A DNA stretch of 41,115 nucleotides from Mycoplasma sp. CAG:956 (GCA_000433475.1 HF993072.1:1-41115), one strand, 5' to 3'. Shown: positions 32,753 through 41,115, counted from the first letter of the stretch. Notes: a model not told the origin generated them from the letters alone. Translations and numbers: made by a program.

Positions 32753-33424
32753 ATGAAAAAATTTTTAAGTGGTTTATTTCTTTGCATTCTATTATTTTGT
32801 ACGGGATGTGAAAGTAGTAAAACTAAAGAAGAGTTAATAGGGATTGATTTTAATATTAATGGTAATGAGACATCCCTTGACAATTATGATACAGAAAATC
32901 CAGTTGTTGCCATGGAAATTTCAGGATATGGGGCTATTGTTATGGAACTTTATCCTGATATAGCTCCTAATACGGTAAATAATTTTATATCATTAATAAA
33001 AAATGGCTTTTATGATAATAACTCATTTCACCGTTTAGTACCAGGGTTTGTCTTACAAGGTGGGGATCCTAAAGGTGATGGTACTGGAGGACCTGGTTAT
33101 ACAATTAAAGGAGAATTTACTAATAATAGATTTACCAATACTTTGAAACATACTAAAGGCATTGTGTCTATGGCTAGAAGTAGTGAAAACGATTCAGCTG
33201 GAAGTCAATTTTTTATTATGTTAGATACTGCAACTAATCTAGATAATAACTATGCAGCATTTGGTAAAGTCATTGATGGGATGGATTTAATTGATAAGAT
33301 AGCAAGTAATGAAGTTGTAGCAAATAGTCAAACTGGTAAATTAAAGAAAAATTTAACTATAAAAAAAGCCCTAGTGGATACTAAGGGTAAGGTATATAGC
33401 GAACCAACCATTATTTCTAATTAA
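32753..33424 (+). CDS. Cyclophilin-type peptidyl-prolyl isomerase, probable lipoprotein
   Basis: 223 residues from the ATG at 32753, which has AAAGGA 9 nt upstream; an in-frame ATG at 32687 lies before the promoter and is not used. A lipoprotein signal (MKKFLSG, hydrophobic core, CTGC with Cys19 as lipidated residue, -3 position unusual) precedes a cyclophilin domain: FISLIKNGFYDNNSFHR (catalytic Arg), GFVLQGGDP, GSQFFIM and FGKVIDGMDLID. It should fold proteins outside the membrane. One of two plus-strand genes. Confidence 0.93.
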   Translation: MKKFLSGLFLCILLFCTGCESSKTKEELIGIDFNINGNETSLDNYDTENPVVAMEISGYGAIVMELYPDIAPNTVNNFISLIKNGFYDNNSFHRLVPGFVLQGGDPKGDGTGGPGYTIKGEFTNNRFTNTLKHTKGIVSMARSSENDSAGSQFFIMLDTATNLDNNYAAFGKVIDGMDLIDKIASNEVVANSQTGKLKKNLTIKKALVDTKGKVYSEPTIISN

Positions 33425-33428
33425 AATT

Positions 33429-33463
33429 AAAAATACATCATAAAAATTGTGATGTATTTTTTT
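33429..33463. terminator. Bidirectional intrinsic terminator
   Basis: AAAAATACATCA (33429-33440) and TGATGTATTTTT (33450-33461) with flanking A and T runs. It lies between the stop codons of the convergent cyclophilin gene (plus) and COG2426-type gene (minus) and can serve both. Confidence 0.88.
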
Positions 33464-33482
33464 GATATTCTAATATAATAAA

Positions 33483-33947
33483 TTAGAAAATATTAAAAAC
33501 TCCTAAAGAAACTAGCCCCATGATAATTCCAGCTAAGACAACTCCACCCATGATAGCAAGAACACTCTTTTTAAAATCAAGATTTAAGAGTGATGCAGCT
33601 AAAGTTCCTGTCCAAGCTCCAGTACCAGGAAGTGGAATACCAACAAATAAAAATAGAGCTAAATAAACATTACGACCAGCTTTTTCTTGAAGTTTCTTTC
33701 CTCCTTTATTACCTTTTTCTAAGCAAAATGTAAAGAATTTTTTAGTAAATTTTTTGTCTTTTCCCCATTCTAAAATTTTACGAGCAAAAAAGAAGATAAA
33801 AGGAACAGGCAACATGTTACCAAGAATGGCTATAATATAAGAAGGAAGTAATGGCAATTTAAAACCAACAGCATATGGAATAGCACCACGAAGTTCAATT
33901 AAAGGAACCATAGAAATTAAAAAAACGATTAAATATTTCAAAAACAT
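33483..33947 (-). CDS. COG2426 (Sm_multidrug_ex) family membrane protein
   Basis: 154 residues from the ATG at 33947, chosen for AAGGTG 6-7 nt upstream; the frame extends to 33974. Four hydrophobic segments, with LIELRGAIPYAVGFKL near the N-terminus and the PLPGTGAWTGTLAASLL motif, both typical of the family annotated as small multidrug export protein. The export role is an annotation inherited by family and is weakly supported. A strong terminator lies just upstream. Confidence 0.88.
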   Translation of the reverse strand: MFLKYLIVFLISMVPLIELRGAIPYAVGFKLPLLPSYIIAILGNMLPVPFIFFFARKILEWGKDKKFTKKFFTFCLEKGNKGGKKLQEKAGRNVYLALFLFVGIPLPGTGAWTGTLAASLLNLDFKKSVLAIMGGVVLAGIIMGLVSLGVFNIF

Positions 33948-33972
33948 AAATTTCACCTTAATTAATTTTAGC

Positions 33973-34003
33973 AAAAAAAAATAAGAAAGGGAATGCCTTT
34001 CTT
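33973..34003 (-). terminator. Strong intrinsic terminator
   Basis: Minus-strand AAGAAAGG (34003..33996) and CCTTTCTT (33990..33983) with a 5-nt loop, then ATTTTTTTTT. It would end transcripts arriving from the kinase gene at 34308 or from the relic region. Confidence 0.9.
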
Positions 34004-34050
34004 AAAAAGTGTGAGTTTATTGTTTATATGTTATCTTAATTGTATAGGGT

Positions 34051-34140
34051 TTATATATGAATTATCATAATTACATTATGATTTCTTGTATCTACCATTA
34101 ACTTTAATATATCGTTAATGTCCACAAGCGTTTGATTTGG
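34051..34140 (-). pseudogene. Possible relic of a UvrA/ABC-ATPase C-terminal segment
   Basis: The 304-nt stretch between the kinase stop and the terminator (34004-34307) has no intact gene. On the minus strand, one frame from 34140 encodes LVDINDILKLMVDTRNHNV followed by IMIIHI and a stop. This resembles the UvrA-type segment after Walker B, GLHVDDI.KLL...LVD.GNTVIVIEHN. There is no start codon with ribosome binding site, and the frame is closed on both sides. It could be a decayed gene or chance similarity. Confidence 0.25.
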
Positions 34141-34307
34141 CTAATTCTTAACCTATCTTTATATCTTTTTATAAGACATATTGTTTATATAATAATTAAA
34201 TTTTTTACATCTTTTAATTACCTTTTCTATTTCTAATCGATCAATCTTCCTTTCACAATTACATAGTACCAATCAATTATGAAAAGTATGTGATAGAAAA
34301 GTGAAAG

Positions 34308-35705
34308 TTATTTTTTTATTTGGAAATAGAATGTTGTTCCTTTGTTTTTGATGCTGTTAACACCATATTTAAAATTATGCTGTTCTAAGATGTTTTTTAC
34401 AATTGACAATCCTAGACCAGTGCCAACTACATTTCTCTTATGATTTTTTTCCTTTTTATAATAGCGATTCCAAATATTAGGAAGGTCTTTTTCGTCAATT
34501 CCTTTACCAGTATCTATTATCTCTATTTTACAGTCTTTTTGATTTTCGGTAATTCTTATGGTAACTTTTAAGTCATCACCTGTATAATTAATGGCATTAT
34601 TTATTAAATTGTAGATAACTTGACTAATTCTTTTTTTATCAGCTTTCACGATAATACTTTGAGGACTTTCTAATATTAGATTATAATTTTCGGTTTCTTT
34701 TATAATTTGATATCTCTTTAAAATATCACTAATTAGTTCTACTATATCAAATTTTTCAATATTTAATGTTTCTTGATTATTTTGGAGTTTGCTAAGTTCT
34801 AGAATATCATTTACTAATATATTTAGGCGGTCTGTTTCATCGATGATAACATTTAAATTTTCTTTAGTTTTTTCTTTGTTATCTAAAGTTATATCCCTAA
34901 TCATTTCGGCATATGCTTTTATCATTGTTAATGGTGTTTTTAAATCATGAGAAACATTTGCCATTAAATCACGACGGTATTCATCAGTTTTTGATACTTC
35001 TTGTTCTAAGTAATTAAGGGTATTAGCAAGTTCATCAATTTCTTTAATACCAGTTGTTGTAAATTCTACATCATAATTACCATCGGCTAATATTTTGGCA
35101 TTTTTAGTCATATCACTTATTGGTTTAGCAATTCTTCTGGATAAAAACATAGCGATAACTATTGAAAATAAAATAGCTAGAAGAGTTACATAAATCAATT
35201 GATTTTTTATTAGAGAAGTTGTAGTCCCAATATCTTCTAAAGAAGTAAATAAGAAGATATAACCATTTCCTTTTTTTATACCATATAAAAGCGAAACACT
35301 GTTATTGATAGGATTTAGAATTTTCTCAAATGAAGTCTCTTCGCCTGATTGCTTAAATTTAATTAATTCTTTATCTATTATTTTATTATGTCCTAAAAGA
35401 CATGAAGAAATTTTATTATTATAATAATAAGTATTACCATAGTAGTCCATATATTCCAAACAAATATTATTATCTAAAGTTATATCATCCATTGATTCAA
35501 TAACATTAGTATTATCAATATTTATTATTTTTTCTACTAATTCATTCATATAATTTATTTGATATTTTTCATAATAGATTTTGAAGAAGACAATTTGAAC
35601 TAGCCAAAGCAGAAGTAAAATTGAAATAGAAAATACTATTAAATATTCCAGAGTTTTAAAATGTAGAGAGTTTCCTAACTCTTTTAGTCTAGTTCTGGTA
35701 TTCAA
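34308..35705 (-). CDS. Membrane sensor histidine kinase
   Basis: 465 residues: TM1 (about 18-41), extracytoplasmic region (about 45-165), TM2 (about 168-188), HAMP, HisKA with His253 in ANVSHDLKTPL, and an HATPase domain with NLINNAINY, DTGKGID and GTGLGLSIVKN. The gene overlaps the response regulator gene by 17 nt. The sensor domain is unfamiliar and no obvious target operon is adjacent, so the stimulus is unknown. Similar in build to the kinase at 9.4 kb but with a much shorter sensor part. Confidence 0.95.
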   Translation of the reverse strand: MNTRTRLKELGNSLHFKTLEYLIVFSISILLLLWLVQIVFFKIYYEKYQINYMNELVEKIINIDNTNVIESMDDITLDNNICLEYMDYYGNTYYYNNKISSCLLGHNKIIDKELIKFKQSGEETSFEKILNPINNSVSLLYGIKKGNGYIFLFTSLEDIGTTTSLIKNQLIYVTLLAILFSIVIAMFLSRRIAKPISDMTKNAKILADGNYDVEFTTTGIKEIDELANTLNYLEQEVSKTDEYRRDLMANVSHDLKTPLTMIKAYAEMIRDITLDNKEKTKENLNVIIDETDRLNILVNDILELSKLQNNQETLNIEKFDIVELISDILKRYQIIKETENYNLILESPQSIIVKADKKRISQVIYNLINNAINYTGDDLKVTIRITENQKDCKIEIIDTGKGIDEKDLPNIWNRYYKKEKNHKRNVVGTGLGLSIVKNILEQHNFKYGVNSIKNKGTTFYFQIKK

Positions 35706-36351
35706 ACTTATATCCTATTGCTCTAACCGTAACAATAAATTTACGGTATTTACCCAGACTATTACGAAGAGTCTTTATATGGGTATCTATTGTGCGATCA
35801 TCCCCAAAAAAATCATATCCCCAAATATTTGTTAATAATTGCTCTCTGGATAAAGCAATATTTTTATTAGTAACTAAATATTTTAAAAGATCATACTCTT
35901 TAGGGGTTAAATTTATTTTTTTATCATCTACTCTTACTTCATGAGCTAAGTCGTTAATTGTTAAACCTTCAAACTTATATGTATAATTATCTGTAGCATT
36001 TCTTTTTAGAATAGCTTTGACGCGAGCTACTAACTCTTTTGGACTAAATGGTTTAGTAACATAATCATCTATTCCTAAATCAAAGCCGATTAATTTATCA
36101 TATTCTTCACTGCGAGCAGATAACATAATAAAGGGAACATCTTTGATTTTCTTTATTTCCTTGCAAGCTTGATAACCATCCATTTTAGGCATCATTATAT
36201 CCATAATAATTAAATTATAATCATTTTCTTTAGCTTTTGTTATGGCTTCTAGTCCATCATTTGCTTCATCGACAGTATATTCTTCCATTATCAAATATTC
36301 TCTTATAACATTTCTAATTAGTTCTTCATCATCTACTACTAGAATTTTCAT
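35689..36351 (-). CDS. OmpR-family response regulator
   Basis: 220 residues from the ATG at 36351, chosen for AAGGAT 9 nt upstream; GTG codons at 36360 and 36357 are in frame. Receiver domain with Asp7-Asp8, phospho-acceptor Asp51 (IMDIMMPKMDG), and YVTKPFSPKELVARV, then a winged-helix domain with RTIDTHIKTLR and VRAIGYKF. Pairs with the overlapping kinase gene. The 163-nt region upstream, next to yebC, probably holds the promoter; a TATAAT at 36492..36487 on the minus strand is the best candidate. Confidence 0.95.
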   Translation of the reverse strand: MKILVVDDEELIRNVIREYLIMEEYTVDEANDGLEAITKAKENDYNLIIMDIMMPKMDGYQACKEIKKIKDVPFIMLSARSEEYDKLIGFDLGIDDYVTKPFSPKELVARVKAILKRNATDNYTYKFEGLTINDLAHEVRVDDKKINLTPKEYDLLKYLVTNKNIALSREQLLTNIWGYDFFGDDRTIDTHIKTLRNSLGKYRKFIVTVRAIGYKFEYQN

Positions 36352-36523
36352 AAACACCACATCCTTACTTTTCTATAAAAACTAATTTATAGATATCTTT
36401 TTTTAATAATTTATTTTAAATAAAATTTATTATTAAATTATTGATTTAAAAATTTTTGTAAACATTTCTTAAATCGTTGTTATTTTATTATAAATTTGTG
36501 AAAAATAAATGAAAAAAAGAACT

Positions 36524-37240
36524 TTAGAAGTTGGCGACATTATGATAAATATCAGTAACATCATCAATATCATCTAAAAGATTATAGAGTCTTTCAAATA
36601 ACATTTTATCTTCTTCATTAAGTTCTACTTCTTCTTTAGCATACCAGCCAATTTCATCTACTTCATAATCAACATTTGGAATAAGACTCTCTATTACATC
36701 TTTTAATTTATGTTGGTCTGCAGGATTTACAGAGATAGTCATAATGCCATCTTCATAATTTTCTTCTATTGGCTCAATACCAGCATCCAAAAGTGACATT
36801 AAAATGTCTTCTTCAGAATCACATTTAAATGAAATAACATTTAAATAATCATAGTTATATGATACCGAATTATTTACTCCTAAGCTTTTATGTACTTTAT
36901 TAAATGCCGCTCTTACTTCACCAACTGTACGGTTAACATTATCTGTTAAAGTTTTAATAATTAAAGTTGAGGCACCAGGACCAAATCCTTCATACATAAC
37001 TGTTTGATAGTCTTCTTGGCCAGCACCCTTAGCTTTGTCAATAGCTCTTTTAATAATGTCATTAGGAACTTCTTGTTTCTTAGCTTTCTCTACTAAACGT
37101 TTTAATTTAATGTTTGTATCAATGTCTGGATTGCCTTTAGCGGCTAAGTATAATTCTTTAGCAAAGTTTGTATAAATTTTTCCGCGAGCAGCTCCAGTTT
37201 TTTGAATACTTGCTTTTCTTACTTCATAGGCTCTTCCCAT
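36524..37240 (-). CDS. YebC/PmpR family protein
   Basis: 238 residues, full length. MGRAYEVRK and GKIYTNFAKELYLAAKGNPD at the N-terminus, VPNDIIKRAIDKAKG, and YEGFGPGASTLIIKTLTDN are diagnostic. Members act as transcriptional regulators or, by newer work, help translation at difficult sequences such as polyproline; which applies here is open. It resembles the YeeI type of Bacilli. AAAGGAG is the ribosome binding site and an extended -10 promoter overlaps the end of the patatin gene. Confidence 0.94.
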   Translation of the reverse strand: MGRAYEVRKASIQKTGAARGKIYTNFAKELYLAAKGNPDIDTNIKLKRLVEKAKKQEVPNDIIKRAIDKAKGAGQEDYQTVMYEGFGPGASTLIIKTLTDNVNRTVGEVRAAFNKVHKSLGVNNSVSYNYDYLNVISFKCDSEEDILMSLLDAGIEPIEENYEDGIMTISVNPADQHKLKDVIESLIPNVDYEVDEIGWYAKEEVELNEEDKMLFERLYNLLDDIDDVTDIYHNVANF

Positions 37241-37277
37241 AAATATTCTCCTTTTCTTTTTTTACTTTTCTTATTAT

Positions 37278-37286
37278 ATTATAGCA
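37278..37286 (-). promoter_or_regulatory. Extended -10 promoter of the YebC gene
   Basis: Minus strand TGCTATAAT (37286..37278), directly after the patatin stop codon; no good -35 at the usual distance. Confidence 0.5.
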
Positions 37287-38354
37287 CTAAAAAATACGCA
37301 ACTTTTTTAGGAAGTTAAAAATAAGATTTTTAGTTTTATAATTTTTTAAATAGTTATTTTGAATATGTCTTAATTCTAAGCCAAAATTATAAACATGGTA
37401 AGGGCTTATTTTAAAATAGTTCATTGCATATTCTATTGCTTTTATAACTGTTTCTTTGTTACTTTTAGCTTTAAAGAAGTTTCTTATTCTACTCATATAT
37501 CTTTTTGATATTTTGCGTGTTATGACCTTTATAAAAATATTTGATATTTTTGAAAATGTATATTTGTAACCATCATATTTTTTTAATACTCTTAATGTAT
37601 CATAATATCCTAATAAGATATTTTCTTTTATTTTTTCTTGATTTAGTTCCAAAATGCTGCATATATTTCTTGATGGACGAATAGTAATTACTTTGCTATT
37701 TTTCTTTGCAACATTACGGTTACGTCCAATACCATTTATTCTTATTTCATAAATAGTATCATAATTTTTATCAATTAATAATTTGATTGGGCAGTTATCA
37801 TAAAAACCACCATCTATATAGATTTCATTATCAATCATTGGAGTTAGTTTAAATATTGGTAGTGAACAACTGGCAATTAAATAATCCACTAATTGTTCTT
37901 TTGGTATATCTTTTTTCTCGATATATATTGGTTCAAAATTATGAAGTCTAACCGTTATAAGTCCAAAGTCTTTTTTATTATTATAAAGACTTTCTTTATT
38001 AATAAGATCTTCTGCTAATTTTCTTAATTTATCTGTTGATATACCTTTTTGCTTAATTGTTTTTAATACAGTAGAATTTAATCCTTGTAATGCTTTTATC
38101 ATTTTTTGTTTGCCATTTATATAATCAGCAAATTCTTGATTTATGTCTAATAATTTTCCTGGCTCTAGGTTTTGCCATAGTTCTAATAAGTCTTTGGCTT
38201 GTCCACTTGCTAATAGGCAAGCATTAAAAGAACCAATTGATGTCCCAACGTATCCACTTATTTTGATATGGCATTTTTTGAAAGCATAATATGATCCAAC
38301 TTGGTATCCACCTTTTAGGCCACCGCCTTCAAGAGCTAAGCCAATTTTTTTCAA
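37287..38354 (-). CDS. Patatin-like phospholipase
   Basis: 355 residues. The N-terminal patatin domain has the oxyanion loop GGGLKG (10-15), nucleophile Ser39 in GTSIG, and the catalytic Asp in IYIDGGFYDN, so a Ser-Asp lipid acyl hydrolase is expected. The remaining C-terminal third is basic and helical. The start codon is TTG, with AAAGGA upstream, 2 nt after the stop of the preceding surface-protein gene, which suggests coupling. No signal peptide, so it is cytoplasmic. Confidence 0.93.
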   Translation of the reverse strand: MKKIGLALEGGGLKGGYQVGSYYAFKKCHIKISGYVGTSIGSFNACLLASGQAKDLLELWQNLEPGKLLDINQEFADYINGKQKMIKALQGLNSTVLKTIKQKGISTDKLRKLAEDLINKESLYNNKKDFGLITVRLHNFEPIYIEKKDIPKEQLVDYLIASCSLPIFKLTPMIDNEIYIDGGFYDNCPIKLLIDKNYDTIYEIRINGIGRNRNVAKKNSKVITIRPSRNICSILELNQEKIKENILLGYYDTLRVLKKYDGYKYTFSKISNIFIKVITRKISKRYMSRIRNFFKAKSNKETVIKAIEYAMNYFKISPYHVYNFGLELRHIQNNYLKNYKTKNLIFNFLKKLRIF

Positions 38355-38356
38355 TT

Positions 38357-38956
38357 TTATTTTCCTTTGTTTGTTATTTTGCCAGTTGTTAAAGCTATTT
38401 TGCCACTAAATGAACCATTTAAAAGATTTGCTTGATCATTGTCTGTATAGCTTAACCATATTCTAAATATATATTGATGAGTATCTTGTGGTGCTATGGT
38501 AATATTGGCTGTAGTTAAAGTGTAATCTTTTCCAGTTACAGCATTAGCAAAATTTCCAGTTGCCACTTGCGTTTCACCACTATCATTTTTTCTGACAAGT
38601 TCCCATTTAAAATCATTAGACACAAAGTTATCTGATATTGTAAAATCTGTTAAATATAAAGTATAGTCTGCTGATATAGTGGAAGTTGATTTTGAAGTTA
38701 TAGCAAATGAAGTGTATGGTGCACTCGCCACACGATCAGAATCATTTATTAGCATCAATTTTGGCTCATTAATATATTGACTAGTTAAAAAATCAATATC
38801 TAAATTAGCATTCGTTATAGATGTATCATTTATCTTATCAGCTACTGTTATCCTAGCTAAATAGTAAGCTCTCGAAGCTGAAAATGTGACGGTTATTAAT
38901 AATAATGTTATAGATATATATAATATAACATGTTTAACTGTTTCATTGTTATTCAT
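38357..38956 (-). CDS. Membrane-anchored or secreted beta-rich surface protein
   Basis: 199 residues from the ATG at 38956, chosen for CGGAGG just upstream; the frame extends to 39013. An N-terminal hydrophobic helix (about 10-28, followed by SASRAYY) precedes a region rich in Ser, Thr, Asn and alternating hydrophobics, with segments such as APYTSFAITSKSTSTISADY and YIFRIWLSYTDNDQAN. The pattern of one signal and one beta-sandwich recalls TasA/camelysin-like SipW-type surface proteins, but I cannot confirm the family. No sortase motif is visible. It is followed by the patatin gene. Confidence 0.75.
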   Translation of the reverse strand: MNNNETVKHVILYISITLLLITVTFSASRAYYLARITVADKINDTSITNANLDIDFLTSQYINEPKLMLINDSDRVASAPYTSFAITSKSTSTISADYTLYLTDFTISDNFVSNDFKWELVRKNDSGETQVATGNFANAVTGKDYTLTTANITIAPQDTHQYIFRIWLSYTDNDQANLLNGSFSGKIALTTGKITNKGK

Positions 38957-39047
38957 AAAGACCTCCGTACTATAATAAGTATATCTTAAATGACCGATAT
39001 TTACAATATGCAATTTTTAAGTTTTATTAATTAATAGTATAAATAAA

Positions 39048-40052
39048 TTAATATAATTCTTCACTAGGATTAGCATTTAAATCCAAATCAGCAAACTTTT
39101 TTTGTAAATAAAGAGGGTATGCCGCTGCTCCTATCATTGCCGCATTATCTGTACAATAAAGAAGTTTTGGAACTGAAATGTTAGCATTATATTTACTAGC
39201 TAATTTAGTTATTTCACTTCTAATATATTGATTTGCTGATACCCCACCGGCTATGATGATATTTTTAATATTAGTTTGTTTAATTGCTAATTCTAATTTA
39301 CGGACTAGTTGATCAGTAGCTACTGTTTGAAATGAGCAAGCAAGATCTTCTCTATTTATTTTTCTATTACGTTGTTGCTCATTATGAACAAGATTAATAA
39401 TGCTTGATTTAAGTCCGCTAAAACTCATATTTAAGCTTTCATCATTCATTGGTATTGGTAATTTATAGCTTGGTTTACCATTTAATGCCATTTTTTCGAC
39501 ATTTGGTCCACCAGGATATTTTAATCCTAACACTCTTGCTACCTTATCATAGGCTTCACCAATGGCATCATCTAAAGTTCCTCCTAGAACTTTAAATTTA
39601 TAATCATCTTCCATGTATACAATATCAGTATGACCGCCACTAATGATTAAAGCTAAAAGAGGAAATTGCATTGTATTTTCTAAATTATTTGCGTAAATAT
39701 GACCAGCTAAATGATTTACAGCTATAAGTGGTTTATCATACAATAAGGCTAAAGTTTTAGCGGCTTCTACTCCTACAAGTAAACTGCCCATAAGACCTGG
39801 ACCATAAGTTACGGCAATAGCATCTATCTCTTCTATTATCATATTTGCTTTTTTTAAAGTTTCATCTAAAACAATAGTTATATTTTCAGCATGCATACGA
39901 GAGGCAATTTCAGGTACTACACCACCATAATTTTCATGAGTTGATATTTGAGTGTTTATAACTATTGATATTACTTCTTTGCCATTTTTAACAATTGCCA
40001 TACTTGTTTCATCACAACTAGATTCAATTGATAATATATATGTATTTTTCAT
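39048..40052 (-). CDS. tsaD: tRNA N6-adenosine threonylcarbamoyltransferase TsaD
   Basis: 334 residues. ASKHA-fold catalytic subunit for t6A37 of ANN-decoding tRNAs. SIESSCDETSMAI at the N-terminus, EIASRMHAENI, and the metal ligands His114 and His118 in VNHLAGHIYAN are visible, with ISGGHTDI and the late CTDNAAMIGAA motif. Third gene of a tsaB-rimI-tsaD operon; the ATG is 2 nt after the rimI stop. Confidence 0.98.
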   Translation of the reverse strand: MKNTYILSIESSCDETSMAIVKNGKEVISIVINTQISTHENYGGVVPEIASRMHAENITIVLDETLKKANMIIEEIDAIAVTYGPGLMGSLLVGVEAAKTLALLYDKPLIAVNHLAGHIYANNLENTMQFPLLALIISGGHTDIVYMEDDYKFKVLGGTLDDAIGEAYDKVARVLGLKYPGGPNVEKMALNGKPSYKLPIPMNDESLNMSFSGLKSSIINLVHNEQQRNRKINREDLACSFQTVATDQLVRKLELAIKQTNIKNIIIAGGVSANQYIRSEITKLASKYNANISVPKLLYCTDNAAMIGAAAYPLYLQKKFADLDLNANPSEELY

Positions 40053-40054
40053 TG

Positions 40055-40471
40055 TTATATCTCCTTTACCATAAAGAAAGCATCTTCTGTGCCATAATAT
40101 TTTTTTATTATTCTTACTTTTTTAAAATTCATTTTTTGATAAAATTCTATAGCGATTTTATTACTTTCTCTAACTTCCAAATTAATTTTTTTTAGATTAT
40201 TATCTTTAATTACATAAGAAATCAAGCTATTTCCAATTCCATGATTACGATATTCTTCAGAAGTGATTATGTCTACGATATCAGCTTCGTCAAAACTAAT
40301 GGTAATATGTAAAAATCCAACAACATTATTATTAATAATATACACATATACTTTTTGATTATTATCATTAACAATATCGTCCAATTTGTTTAATTTTGCA
40401 TAATTAATATTCAGCTGAGCCCCTAATTTATAAATCGAATTATAATCACTAGGAAGCATTTTTCTTATCAT
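40055..40471 (-). CDS. rimI: GNAT acetyltransferase, RimI-like
   Basis: 138 residues of a GNAT fold: VVGFLHITI, DIVDIITSEEYRNHGIGNSLI with the R.xG.G acetyl-CoA loop, then LEVRESNKIAIEFYQKMNF. The family acetylates ribosomal protein bS18 N-termini in E. coli; in Firmicutes the gene between tsaB and tsaD is usually called rimI, with targets less certain. The start overlaps the tsaB end by 23 nt; Met5 is an alternative start. Confidence 0.9.
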   Translation of the reverse strand: MIRKMLPSDYNSIYKLGAQLNINYAKLNKLDDIVNDNNQKVYVYIINNNVVGFLHITISFDEADIVDIITSEEYRNHGIGNSLISYVIKDNNLKKINLEVRESNKIAIEFYQKMNFKKVRIIKKYYGTEDAFFMVKEI

Positions 40472-41009
40472 TTAAAGCCTCTATTGTTTTAACATATAAT
40501 GGATTAGCATTAAAACAGTCAGTTAATTTTAAGTAATTATAGGTAGGAATTTTTTGATAATTAATATTATCAACAATTACTTCATTTTCTAATAATTCTT
40601 TTGACTTAACATAGCTAATTGAACTAATCATCTTATCATCCATAAATGTTGCTTTATAATAGCCATTGTTTTCCTTTACCGCAAATGTATTTTTGCCCTT
40701 ATTATCTAAAGCAGACAATTCTAAATAACTAATTGTATAAATTGGAATATTTAAACAATATGCCATTACTTTAGCAATGGTAATTGATATTCTTATTCCA
40801 GTAAACGAACCTGGTCCATTGCATACAATTATTTTTTCTATTTGATTGTAACTAATATTATTTTCTTGAAATGTTTTTTTTAATAAAGGTAAAACATTTT
40901 TGCTTGTTCTATCACAATTTTCTATTTTGGCAATTTGTAAAATCTTTTCATTTTTATAAATAACCAGTTGAACATCTTTAAAATGTGTATCTATAAATAA
41001 AGTATACAT
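40449..41009 (-). CDS. tsaB: TsaB, partner subunit for threonylcarbamoyl-adenosine synthesis
   Basis: 186 residues, shorter than the 210-230 of many TsaB. TLFIDTHFKDVQLVI at the N-terminus and CNGPGSFTGIRISITIAKV with the NGPGSFTGIR signature identify it. It heterodimerises with TsaD for t6A synthesis. First gene of the operon, with GAGGTG as ribosome binding site. The tsaE ATPase gene, often adjacent, is not in the window. Confidence 0.95.
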   Translation of the reverse strand: MYTLFIDTHFKDVQLVIYKNEKILQIAKIENCDRTSKNVLPLLKKTFQENNISYNQIEKIIVCNGPGSFTGIRISITIAKVMAYCLNIPIYTISYLELSALDNKGKNTFAVKENNGYYKATFMDDKMISSISYVKSKELLENEVIVDNINYQKIPTYNYLKLTDCFNANPLYVKTIEALNDKKNAS

Positions 41010-41032
41010 AGCAGCACCTCTTTCCTTTGGAT

Positions 41033-41041
41033 ATTATAACA
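41033..41041 (-). promoter_or_regulatory. Extended -10 promoter of tsaB-rimI-tsaD
   Basis: Minus strand TGTTATAAT (41041..41033), 24 nt before the tsaB ATG, preceded by a T/A-rich spacer with no clear -35. Confidence 0.55.
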
Positions 41042-41115
41042 TTATTAAAAAAAATATGCACTAGAAAAGCATATCATAAATATAAAACTACTATAAAATA
41101 ATCAATCTTGTTATT

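Noticed and set aside
1..41115. CRISPR arrays, insertion sequences, tRNA or rRNA genes, prophage.
   Set aside because: No regularly spaced repeats, transposase motifs, terminal inverted repeats, or tRNA/rRNA-like sequence were seen on either strand.

Overview
The window looks like a chromosomal segment of an uncultured, very AT-rich Bacillota of the Bacilli/Mollicutes-neighbour type, such as the RF39-like gut lineages. The gene content and synteny are Firmicute: a rimP-nusA-ylxR-infB-rbfA-truB block, DnaD next to Nth, a T-box ahead of leuS, ComEB-type dCMP deaminase, LTA-synthase and Dlt-like genes. UGA is used as a stop (end of rbfA) and Trp is read by UGG, so this is not a Mycoplasma code. 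Nearly everything is on the minus strand; only rpmB (24.5 kb) and a cyclophilin lipoprotein (32.8 kb) are on the plus strand. The lineage assignment is inference.

Layout, in window order. 0-3.2 kb: leuS and a small membrane protein behind a T-box leader. 3.3-3.8 kb: a SleB-like protein. 3.9-9.4 kb: a five-gene Dlt-like operon (amino-acid adenylating ligase, fold-III PLP decarboxylase-like enzyme, carrier protein, MBOAT acyltransferase, SGNH protein), directly downstream of a two-component system (9.4-11.7 kb). 12-16.1 kb: AsnB and an LTA-synthase-like protein. 16.3-22 kb: Tex, a DhaS-like TetR regulator, oleate hydratase, CutA-like protein. 22-24.4 kb: nth, dnaD, cca. 24.5-30.4 kb: rpmB, a small unknown, and the translation-factor operon from rimP to truB with an attenuator-like leader. 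30.5-34 kb: small membrane proteins, TrmL, dCMP deaminase, cyclophilin, a COG2426-type membrane protein, and a possible gene relic. 34.3-41 kb: a second two-component system, YebC, patatin, a surface protein, then tsaD-rimI-tsaB.

The most interesting item is the 3.9-9.4 kb operon. It has the logic of D-alanylation of teichoic acids (activate an amino acid, load it on a carrier protein, pass it across the membrane by an MBOAT and an SGNH partner). It differs from dltABCD in three ways: a PLP decarboxylase-like gene lies between ligase and carrier, the ligase pocket departs from DltA at the residue credited with D-Ala selection, and the MBOAT is AlgI-sized. I infer that the amino group donor is not D-alanine but an amino acid processed by the PLP enzyme. 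The upstream sensor kinase/regulator, LTA synthase and AsnB suggest a cell-envelope locus of about 12 kb.

Other points: two genes (asnB and dCMP deaminase) share a layout in which a 16-nt hairpin sits between ribosome binding site and start codon; RimP is reduced to its N-terminal domain; and several promoters have an extended -10 (TGnTATAAT). All family names come from reading motifs, not from searches.
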